Shown: positions 1-5,596 of the stretch, in pieces
How positions within the stretch are numbered: position 1 is the stretch's first letter
Layout: the number at the start of each line of letters is the position of its first letter
Origin: Rhodothermia bacterium
GTDB lineage: Bacteria > Bacteroidota > Rhodothermia > Rhodothermales > JABDKH01
DNA: 5,596 bases
Direction of reading: 5' to 3'
Assembly (NCBI GenBank): GCA_018679295.1
Contig: JAHHLP010000465.1
Span: 1-5,596, forward strand
Position numbers and translations under genes: made by a program
The notes under the pieces: model-generated
The model's database searches: none
Seen by the model: only the letters and a program-made list of their open reading frames with translations
Told to the model about the DNA's origin: nothing

Positions 1-1076
1 GTGTAGGTTCCGATCCCCTCGTGAAGCCACGCATCCTTCCAGTCTGCGTTCGTCACGAGGTTACCCCACCATTCGTGGGCCAACTCATGGTGGTGCAGCT
101 GATCAAACCCGAAGTCGCGTTGAATAAAAACGTTGGGGTTAAAATCGGCCCCGTACGCAATGATGGACTGATGCTCCATTCCGAGATGGGGGGTCTGGGC
201 AACGCCATACTTGTCTGACCGAAACGGGTAGGGTCCGAACCGACCCTCGAACCAGCGAACGTGATCGAGTATCTCCGGAAAGAACGCCGCACCCCGATCG
301 TAGTCTTCTTCCAACACAAAGAACTGGACCGGGAAGGTGTCACCCGCGATGCTTTCGATCTCGCCTTCGATCAGCCGGTAGGCAGCGATGTTCAGCGCCA
401 CCGCATACGTGTTGATAGGGTTCGAGACGAACCATTCGAAAGTTGTCTTGCCAGTATCGGAGGTCCGGGTAGCCCTGAGGCGTCCGTTCGAGGCAACGAC
501 CAGCGGGTCGGGCACCGTAACGGTGATGGACATGGAGTCAGGCTCGTCGGAGACGTGATCCTTGACGGGCCACCATAGGTCGGCCCCTTCGCCCTGACAC
601 GTAGTCGCAATCCAGGGTGCACCGGTCGAGGTCGTGTCCCAGGAAAAGCCACCATCCCAGGGGGCATTTCGTGCCACGCGGGGTCGCCCGCCGTATGCCA
701 CCGAGGCAACTACGGTCTCTTCAGGCTGAAATGTTCGCGGAAGCCGGATCCAGATCTTGCCTCCGAGTCTCGAGTAGGTCGCAGGCTCCCAGCCATCCTG
801 CCTTCGGATCTGGGTGCCGCGGACCTCCAGCTCGGGAACGAGGTCAAGGACCAGCCACTCCAGCGGCGAGCCGACGCGGGCGTGTACTTCCACGCGCCCA
901 TCGATGGTACTGTCGGACGGACTGACCTCCAGATCGAGGTCATAGAAGCTCACGTCGTAGGAGGCCTGTTCGGGCATCAGGATTCCCCCCGAGTCGTACG
1001 GCCCAACCTGACCGCTCACATCTGGTCCGGAGCACGCTGTCAAGAGCAGGCACAGGTATAGCGGGATGATGCGCAC
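1..1076 (-). CDS. M1-family zinc aminopeptidase, predicted lipoprotein (N-terminal part, cut by window edge)
   Basis: Gluzincin metallopeptidase that removes N-terminal residues from peptides, probably anchored in the cell envelope. The frame is open for 358 codons from a GTG at 1076 to the left edge. An in-frame TGA at 1091-1089 rules out a longer start. Residues 1-15 form a short signal peptide ending in the lipobox LTAC, so Cys15 should be lipidated. Residues of about 25-215 fit the beta-rich N-terminal M1 domain, and the catalytic domain follows. The substrate-binding motif is GMEHQS (residues 299-304), a variant of the classical GAMEN. The zinc site is HELAHEWWGN, with ligands His330 and His334 and catalytic Glu331. 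The third ligand Glu353 lies 18 residues after His334, giving a complete HEXXH-X18-E. The rest of the catalytic domain, including the transition-state Tyr, is outside the window. The gene lies 78 bp downstream of aconitase on the same strand. I see no Shine-Dalgarno sequence before the GTG. The family is certain; the exact substrate preference is not. Confidence 0.93.
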   Translation of the reverse strand, partial: MRIIPLYLCLLLTACSGPDVSGQVGPYDSGGILMPEQASYDVSFYDLDLEVSPSDSTIDGRVEVHARVGSPLEWLVLDLVPELEVRGTQIRRQDGWEPATYSRLGGKIWIRLPRTFQPEETVVASVAYGGRPRVARNAPWDGGFSWDTTSTGAPWIATTCQGEGADLWWPVKDHVSDEPDSMSITVTVPDPLVVASNGRLRATRTSDTGKTTFEWFVSNPINTYAVALNIAAYRLIEGEIESIAGDTFPVQFFVLEEDYDRGAAFFPEILDHVRWFEGRFGPYPFRSDKYGVAQTPHLGMEHQSIIAYGADFNPNVFIQRDFGFDQLHHHELAHEWWGNLVTNADWKDAWLHEGIGTY

Positions 1077-1105
1077 GTTGTTCGGGGATCATGGGTTTTA
1101 AGTAA

Positions 1106-1129
1106 GCGGCTACCAGGTGGGCGGCTACC
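1106..1129. repeat. Direct repeat of GCGGCTACC overlapping the hairpin arm
   Basis: GCGGCTACC occurs at 1106-1114 and again at 1121-1129, offset by 15 bp. The second copy is part of the left arm of the 1118-1146 hairpin. The first copy could therefore pair with the other arm (GTAGCCGC at 1136-1143) to form an alternative hairpin with a 22-nt loop. The repeat may be a duplicated half-stem. No function is implied beyond possible competition between two folds. Confidence 0.6.
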
Positions 1130-1146
1130 TATCTCGTAGCCGCCCA
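1118..1146 (-). terminator. Perfect 11-bp hairpin just after the aconitase stop codon
   Basis: The arms 1118-1128 and 1136-1146 are perfectly complementary (T-A plus GGGCGGCTAC with GTAGCCGCCC) around a 7-nt loop at 1129-1135. The hairpin begins 8 nt after the aconitase stop and ends 41 nt before the peptidase start. No run of U follows on either strand, so it is not a canonical intrinsic terminator. It could be a U-less terminator, a 3'-end stabiliser of the aconitase mRNA, or an attenuating structure before the peptidase. The structure is seen directly; its role is inferred. Confidence 0.55.
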
Positions 1147-1154
1147 GTGTACTC

Positions 1155-3944
1155 CTATGCCTCGACGGCAGATCGGTCGAGAAATTCCCGAAGCACGAAA
1201 TGAAGAATGCCGCCGTTGCGGTAGTACTCCACGTCCACGGGGGTGTCGAGACGGCAGACAGCGTCGAACCTCTTTTCTGAACCATCCTTCGAGCGGGCTG
1301 TGACAGGTATCTTCTGCCCCGGCTTGACATCGTTCGTGACAGGCACGTCGAACGACTCGGTCCCATCAAGCCCAAGTGATTCCGCGTTTTCGCCCTTCTG
1401 AAATTGCAGAGGCAGCACTCCCATGCCGATCAGGTTTGATCGGTGGATGCGCTCAAAGCTGTCCGCGATGACTACGCGTACGCCGAGTAGAATGGTGCCT
1501 TTAGCTGCCCAGTCTCGGCTAGACCCCATGCCATAGTCCTTACCCGCCAAAACGACCAACGGAGTGCCGTCTTCCTGATACTTCATTGCCGCATCGTATA
1601 TCGGCATGACATCATCGGTGGGGAAATAGCGCGTCACTCCGCCTTCCGTGCCCGGTACAAGCTGGTTCTTGATTCGGATGTTAGCGAACGTCCCGCGCAT
1701 CATCACCTCGTGGTTACCTCGTCTTGATCCGAAGGAGTTAAAGTCGAGGTATTCGACGTCGTGTGATTTCAGGTACTTCCCCGCAGGGCCGTCCGGTGGA
1801 ATCGACCCGGCCGGGGAGATGTGATCCGTGGTCGTAGAGTCACCGACCTTGACCAACACTCTTGCGCCCTCCACCGGTTTGATATCGGGCGTCGCAGGGT
1901 CGAGTCCAACGAAGAACGGCGGTTCCTGTACGTAGGTCGAGGAACCATCCCACTTGTAGATAGACCCCTCCGGAATCTTGATCTTATTCCACGACTCGTT
2001 TGATTCCTCGATTCCGCTGTACTCCTTCTCAAACATCTCGGGCTTGACGCTCTTCTGGATCAACTCTCGAATCTCCTCACTCGTCGGCCAGATTTCCTTG
2101 AGGAGGACGTCGTTGCCCGAGGAATCCGTTCCGATTGGATCCGACGTTAGGTCGATGTCCACGGTCCCCGCCAAAGCGAAAGCCACAACCAGAGGCGGCG
2201 AGGCCAGGAAATTCGCCTGAACGAGCGGATGAATACGACCCTCAAAGTTTCGATTCCCCGAGAGCACGCCGGCAACGATGAGATCCCCTTCCTTGATCGC
2301 GTCGCCCACGGGCTTTGGCAGCGGGCCGGAGTTGCCGATGCAGGTAGTGCATCCATATCCCACGAGGTTGAACCCCAGCTGGTCGAGGTAGGGTGTCAGA
2401 CCTGCTTCGTACAGATACTCCGTGACAACCTTCGAGCCCGGGGCAAGGCTGGTCTTGACGTAGGGTTTAACCTTGAGCCCGCGCTCAACGGCTTTCTTGG
2501 CGACGAGACCGGCTCCTATCATTACGGACGGGTTGCTCGTATTGGTGCAGCTGGTGATCGCCGATATGACAACATCGCCGTGCTGCAGGTGAAGCGGTTG
2601 TCCGTTCTCGTCCTCATATTTCTTGACGGCGTCCCCGCTTTCCGGAAATCCGAACCCCTCGGTCTCCCCTCGGATCTTCGCCTGCGCCGAAAGCGCGCCG
2701 TCGTCAAGTCCGAAGCCTTTCGGACCAGCCGGCGATGTCAGAGATTCACGGAAGGTCTTCTGGATGCCTGGAAGGTCAATCCTGTCCTGTGGCCTTTTAG
2801 GTCCGGAAAGGCTCGGTGTTACGTCGCCCAGATCCAGTTCCAGAACGTCAATGAATTCTGGATCGGGAGAGTCAGATGTTCTGAAGAGACCTTGTTCCTT
2901 CGTGTAGCGCTCGACCATTTTGACGAGATCACTGCTGCGACCGGTTCGTCGCAGGTATGCGAGCGTCTCGGCGTCGACCGGGAAGAACCCCATGGTGGCG
3001 CCGTATTCGGGCGACATATTCGCTATCGTGGCGCGATCTGGGATGGTCATGTTGTCGAGTCCCGGACCGAAGAACTCGACAAACTTTCCGACCACACCAT
3101 ACTTGCGCAATATCTGCGTCACGACAAGCACCAGGTCCGTCGCGGTGGAGCCCTCGGGCAACTCACCCTTCAGCTTGAAACCAACCACTTCAGGCATGAG
3201 CATGTAAATGGGTTGGCCGAGCATGACGGCCTCCGCCTCGATTCCACCAACACCCCATCCCACGACTCCGAGACCGTCGATCATCGTCGTATGGCTGTCG
3301 GTTCCGACCAGCGAATCCGGATAGGCAACCGGCAGCCCGTCCTCTGTCGGCGAAGTCCACACACATCGTGCGATGTACTCGAGATTGACCTGATGGCAGA
3401 TTCCACTGGCGGGTGGAACGACCGAGAAGTTGTCGAAGGCCTGTTGCCCCCACCGTAGAAATTCGTAGCGCTCTTTGTTGCGCTCGAACTCGCGGTCGGC
3501 GTTGATCTGCAAGGCCGCCGGCGTGCCAAAGGCATCGACCTGCACGGAGTGATCAATTACGAGGTGTACGGGCACGCGCGGATTGATCTCATTTGGATCG
3601 CCTCCGAGTCGGCCCATCGCCGAGCGCATGGCTGCGAGGTCCACTACCGCCGGTACACCGGTGAAATCCTGCAGCAAAACGCGTCCGGGCATGAACGGCA
3701 CCTCGATGCGCGCCGGGCTGGTCGCGTCGTAGGTGGCGAGTTTCTCGACATCTTCCTTGGTAATCAGGCGACCGTCACATCCCCGCAATGCCGATTCCAG
3801 CAAGACCTTTATCGAGTAAGGCAATTTGCTAATACCTGAAAAGCCCGATCCCTCCAGGTGATTGAGACTGAATAGATATGCGTTTCCGGACCCGGTGTCG
3901 AAGGTCTGCCGGGCACCAAAGTCATCTTGCTTTCTTGTCGGCAT
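1155..3944 (-). CDS. acnA: Aconitate hydratase, AcnA type
   Basis: Cytoplasmic [4Fe-4S] enzyme that interconverts citrate and isocitrate through cis-aconitate in the TCA cycle. The product is 929 aa with a TAG stop at 1157-1155. Cluster ligands are Cys466 (SCTNTS) and Cys532 and Cys535 (GCTTCIGNSG). The spacing of 66 and 3 residues equals that of E. coli AcnA as I recall it (435, 501, 504). Other family blocks are QDFTGVPAVVDLA (residues 92-104), TDSH (215-218), GDSTTTDHISPAG, and the C-terminal swivel-domain motif GMGSSRDW with the catalytic-loop Ser/Arg at about 808-810. An ATG 12 codons upstream (3980) is also in frame. I prefer 3944 because it places the QDFTGVPAVVDLA block within about two residues of its E. 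coli position. Neither ATG has a Shine-Dalgarno sequence. The protein is longer than E. coli AcnA (891 aa), largely from a longer linker before Cys466. AcnD-type 2-methylcitrate dehydratase is less likely given the close match to AcnA. Confidence 0.97.
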   Translation of the reverse strand: MPTRKQDDFGARQTFDTGSGNAYLFSLNHLEGSGFSGISKLPYSIKVLLESALRGCDGRLITKEDVEKLATYDATSPARIEVPFMPGRVLLQDFTGVPAVVDLAAMRSAMGRLGGDPNEINPRVPVHLVIDHSVQVDAFGTPAALQINADREFERNKERYEFLRWGQQAFDNFSVVPPASGICHQVNLEYIARCVWTSPTEDGLPVAYPDSLVGTDSHTTMIDGLGVVGWGVGGIEAEAVMLGQPIYMLMPEVVGFKLKGELPEGSTATDLVLVVTQILRKYGVVGKFVEFFGPGLDNMTIPDRATIANMSPEYGATMGFFPVDAETLAYLRRTGRSSDLVKMVERYTKEQGLFRTSDSPDPEFIDVLELDLGDVTPSLSGPKRPQDRIDLPGIQKTFRESLTSPAGPKGFGLDDGALSAQAKIRGETEGFGFPESGDAVKKYEDENGQPLHLQHGDVVISAITSCTNTSNPSVMIGAGLVAKKAVERGLKVKPYVKTSLAPGSKVVTEYLYEAGLTPYLDQLGFNLVGYGCTTCIGNSGPLPKPVGDAIKEGDLIVAGVLSGNRNFEGRIHPLVQANFLASPPLVVAFALAGTVDIDLTSDPIGTDSSGNDVLLKEIWPTSEEIRELIQKSVKPEMFEKEYSGIEESNESWNKIKIPEGSIYKWDGSSTYVQEPPFFVGLDPATPDIKPVEGARVLVKVGDSTTTDHISPAGSIPPDGPAGKYLKSHDVEYLDFNSFGSRRGNHEVMMRGTFANIRIKNQLVPGTEGGVTRYFPTDDVMPIYDAAMKYQEDGTPLVVLAGKDYGMGSSRDWAAKGTILLGVRVVIADSFERIHRSNLIGMGVLPLQFQKGENAESLGLDGTESFDVPVTNDVKPGQKIPVTARSKDGSEKRFDAVCRLDTPVDVEYYRNGGILHFVLREFLDRSAVEA

Positions 3945-4013
3945 GTTGGTCGAGTAATGAAGAGGGTGAAAATGCAGCATTCGGAGGTCTTAAGGTACCG
4001 ATGTCACGGGGTA

Positions 4014-4042
4014 TTTGTTCGGCCGGTATCGCTGAGAGTCAA
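4014..4042 (-). promoter_or_regulatory. Candidate sigma70-like promoter for aconitase
   Basis: On the minus strand, TTGACT (4042-4037) is followed after exactly 17 bp by AACAAA (4019-4014). The -35 matches the consensus at 5 of 6 positions, but the -10 matches at only 3 of 6. Transcription would start about 60-65 nt upstream of the chosen aconitase ATG. If the organism belongs to Bacteroidota, whose primary sigma factor prefers a different -7 element, this resemblance may be misleading. Confidence 0.3.
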
Positions 4043-4044
4043 CA

Positions 4045-4063
4045 CCCCCACAGGCCGTAGGGG
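4045..4063. repeat. G/C-rich inverted repeat between the two candidate promoters
   Basis: CCCCCAC at 4045-4051 faces GTAGGGG at 4057-4063 across a 5-nt loop (4052-4056). Six of seven pairs are Watson-Crick. The remaining pair (4049/4059) is C-A in a plus-strand transcript but a G-U wobble in a minus-strand one. It lies just upstream of the candidate -35 of aconitase and 23 bp from the candidate -35 of the peroxidase. It could be an operator, but the arms are short and low in complexity. Confidence 0.3.
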
Positions 4064-4085
4064 CGCGGACGGCACTAATTGCAGG

Positions 4086-4114
4086 TTGCGAAATTCGTGC
4101 CGCTGGTGTCAAAT
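4086..4114 (+). promoter_or_regulatory. Candidate sigma70-like promoter for the peroxidase
   Basis: TTGCGA (4086-4091) and TCAAAT (4109-4114) are separated by 17 bp, each matching the consensus at 4 of 6 positions. Transcription from here would give a leader of roughly 100 nt before the ATG at 4221, and that leader would contain the tandem 7-bp repeat. Support is limited to motif resemblance and spacing. Confidence 0.25.
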
Positions 4115-4131
4115 GAATTGAGGGCGGTAAA

Positions 4132-4152
4132 CACGAGTCACGAGTCACGACT
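4132..4152. repeat. Three tandem 7-bp units, CACGAGT / CACGAGT / CACGACT
   Basis: Two identical heptamers (4132-4138, 4139-4145) are followed at once by a third with one substitution (4146-4152). The change in the third unit creates a small inverted repeat, AGTC-AC-GACT, at 4143-4152. The array lies in the divergent gap, 68 bp upstream of the peroxidase ATG and 187 bp upstream of the aconitase ATG. A 7-bp period does not match a DNA helical turn. It may be a binding-site cluster or simple replication slippage. Confidence 0.6.
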
Positions 4153-4220
4153 TCCTCGGTACGAGTTTTTGCCGGTTCCTTATTTGCCACAACTGATAGA
4201 AGAATTCCGAGAGACCCAAG

Positions 4221-5596
4221 ATGTCCTGCACTACATCATCCACAAGTCGCAAAGGGAGACCCCTAGGAGCGGTGAAGCTCATCACCGGCGCTTTCTGGCT
4301 CATCGCCCTCTCTGCATGCGACACGATCAACAGCGATCTTCTCTCTGAGCCAGAATCATTAGATGGTAGTGCGTTTGGAGAAACGGGGCTCGCCGCATCA
4401 AAGGCTCACAAGTCGCTTAATGGACAAGTCCGATCGCTCCTCGCCACACAGGCTCCATATGGCGGACTGGCGTATTACCGCCTCCCGGATAGCGATCAGC
4501 TGCACAAGATTCCGCAAGATCCGAAGAATCCGCTGACCGACGCGAAGGTTCGTCTGGGTCAACTGCTATACCATGAAACGGCGCTTGCGGTCAACAACCG
4601 ATACGTGGATGGCCACGAGACGTACTCCTGCGCGTCGTGCCACTTTGCGCAGGCTGGCTTCCAGGCAAATCTCCCCCAGGGAATCGCCGAAGGCGGGCTT
4701 GGATTTGGGGCGGCCGGCGAAGGTCGCGTAGCGAATCCGCTGTACGATTCGCACTCTGAAGAGCATGTTCCGGACATTCAGCCGATTCGTTCGCCGACGA
4801 CGATGAACTCGGCCTATCAGGAGCTGATGCTTTGGAACGGTCAGTTCGGCGCCGTCGGCGACAATCACGGCACGGAGGCCTCGTGGACGGGACCCAAGGA
4901 GTCGAACTTTCTGGGACTTCACGGCCTCGAAACCCAGGCACACGCTGGGCTTGCAGTGCACCGAATGGATGGAATTGAGCTATCCCGTGTGACCGATATT
5001 GGCGAATACCAGGATCTCTTCTCGAAGGCCTTTCCATCAGCGCAAGAGCCAATAAGTCGACTCAGTGCTGCCTTGGCGATCGCTGCATACGAGCGCGTCC
5101 TTCTCGCGACTGAAGCACCCTTTCAGCGATGGCTACGGGGCGAGATCCGGGCAATGAATGAGCAGGAGCTGCGCGGGGCTGCACTATTCTTTGGTGAAGC
5201 TCAATGCTCCTCATGTCATACGGGCCCTGCTCTCAACTCGATGGCCTTCCACGCGCTCGGCATGAACGACCTCGACGGCTCAGTGGACCCACGTTTCAAC
5301 CTTGATCCGTTCAATGGCACTGTGCCGGAGGACGTTCGAAGAGGCCGCGGTGGATTCACAGGCAATGCCGATGATGACTTCAAGTTCAAGACGCCCCAAC
5401 TCTACAATCTGAAGGACAGCCCCTTCTATGGGCACGGAGCATCCTTCACATCAATACAGGATGTCATCAAGTACAAGAACGCGGGGGTGAGCGAGAATTC
5501 TCATGTCCCCTCTTCGAGTCTGTCAGAGTACTTCGTGCCGCTGGGCCTTTCGGATGCTGAAGTCGACGATCTCACGGCCTTTGTTCGTGACGCGCT
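4221..5596 (+). CDS. Diheme cytochrome c peroxidase/MauG-family lipoprotein (3' end cut by window edge)
   Basis: Periplasm-facing c-type cytochrome of the bacterial diheme peroxidase/MauG superfamily, which reduces hydrogen peroxide or performs related oxidations. The frame is open for 458 codons to the right edge. An in-frame TAG at 4197 makes the ATG at 4221 the first possible start. Residues 1-33 form a signal peptide with the lipobox LSAC, and Cys33 should be lipidated. Heme-attachment motifs are CASCH (137-141) and CSSCH (329-333). Trp205 in LWNGQFG aligns by context with the inter-heme Trp of the FWDGR motif in this family. The C-terminal part has PFYGHGASF (401-409) and a YKNAG motif (Tyr418), matching the usual P-Y-x-H-x-G-x-F and HYNRGG blocks. 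The two hemes are 192 residues apart, wider than in classical CcpA, so this is an extended member. A GTG at 4272 (residue 18) still gives a usable signal peptide, but its AGGAG lies only 2 nt upstream, so I keep 4221. The gene is transcribed divergently from aconitase. True peroxidase versus MauG-like oxidase cannot be decided here. Confidence 0.9.
   Translation, partial: MSCTTSSTSRKGRPLGAVKLITGAFWLIALSACDTINSDLLSEPESLDGSAFGETGLAASKAHKSLNGQVRSLLATQAPYGGLAYYRLPDSDQLHKIPQDPKNPLTDAKVRLGQLLYHETALAVNNRYVDGHETYSCASCHFAQAGFQANLPQGIAEGGLGFGAAGEGRVANPLYDSHSEEHVPDIQPIRSPTTMNSAYQELMLWNGQFGAVGDNHGTEASWTGPKESNFLGLHGLETQAHAGLAVHRMDGIELSRVTDIGEYQDLFSKAFPSAQEPISRLSAALAIAAYERVLLATEAPFQRWLRGEIRAMNEQELRGAALFFGEAQCSSCHTGPALNSMAFHALGMNDLDGSVDPRFNLDPFNGTVPEDVRRGRGGFTGNADDDFKFKTPQLYNLKDSPFYGHGASFTSIQDVIKYKNAGVSENSHVPSSSLSEYFVPLGLSDAEVDDLTAFVRDA

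Noticed and set aside
261..925. Overlapping 96-105 codon frames on both strands within the peptidase gene
   Set aside because: The minus-strand frame starting at 1076 gives a continuous M1 peptidase with intact motifs over the same bases, so these are shadows.
2229..3458. A 409-codon plus-strand open frame opposite the aconitase gene
   Set aside because: It is antisense to strongly conserved aconitase sequence. Its translation is Arg- and Gly-rich with no recognisable domain, as expected for a shadow frame in a G+C-rich gene.
4169..4197. TTGCCG plus ACTGAT as a second peroxidase promoter
   Set aside because: The spacing is 17 bp but the -10 matches only 3 of 6 consensus positions, and the hexamer pair is no better than chance in this gap.
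3990..4348. Small open frames in the divergent gap (minus 3990-4190, plus 3927-4121, plus 4079-4348)
   Set aside because: They have low-complexity or Arg-rich translations and no ribosome site or family resemblance. The last one runs out of frame into the peroxidase signal-peptide region.
4566..5052. Minus-strand frames of 131 and 153 codons opposite the peroxidase
   Set aside because: They are antisense to a gene with two intact CXXCH motifs, and their products are Arg/Pro/Ser-rich with no domain.
1..5596. Search for a defence system, mobile element, CRISPR array, tRNA or riboswitch
   Set aside because: Three housekeeping-type genes fill nearly all of the window. I saw no spaced repeats, transposase motifs, target-site duplications or tRNA-like cloverleaf.

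Overview
The window looks like ordinary chromosome from a Gram-negative bacterium with moderately high G+C. Both edge genes encode proteins with a lipoprotein signal peptide ending in a lipobox Cys. None of the three genes has a well-placed Shine-Dalgarno sequence. The peptidase carries the GMEHQS form of the M1 substrate-binding motif, which I associate with Bacteroidota/Rhodothermota-type enzymes. I therefore lean towards the FCB group (Rhodothermota, Bacteroidota or Gemmatimonadota). This is an inference and no marker gene confirms it.

Layout. Positions 1-1076 (minus) hold the N-terminal 358 residues of an M1-family zinc aminopeptidase lipoprotein, which runs off the left edge just after its third zinc ligand. 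Positions 1077-1154 are a short spacer with a perfect 11-bp hairpin and a partial extra copy of one arm. Positions 1155-3944 (minus) hold a complete AcnA-type aconitase of 929 aa with all three iron-sulfur cysteines. Positions 3945-4220 are a 276-bp divergent intergenic region with candidate promoters for both directions, a G/C-rich inverted repeat and a 7-bp tandem repeat. From 4221 to the right edge (plus) lies a diheme cytochrome c peroxidase/MauG-family lipoprotein with two CXXCH motifs, cut off by the edge at its extreme C-terminal part.

How the genes relate. Aconitase (cytoplasm, TCA cycle) and the peptidase (envelope) are collinear and 78 bp apart, so read-through past the hairpin is possible. 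They share no obvious pathway. The peroxidase is divergent and faces the periplasm. Aconitase clusters are sensitive to oxidants, so co-control with a peroxidase is conceivable, but nothing in the sequence proves it.

I found no mobile element, CRISPR array, RNA gene or candidate new system. The points worth checking are the repeats in the two intergenic gaps, the probable non-Met heme ligand in the peroxidase, and an enlarged linker in the aconitase.
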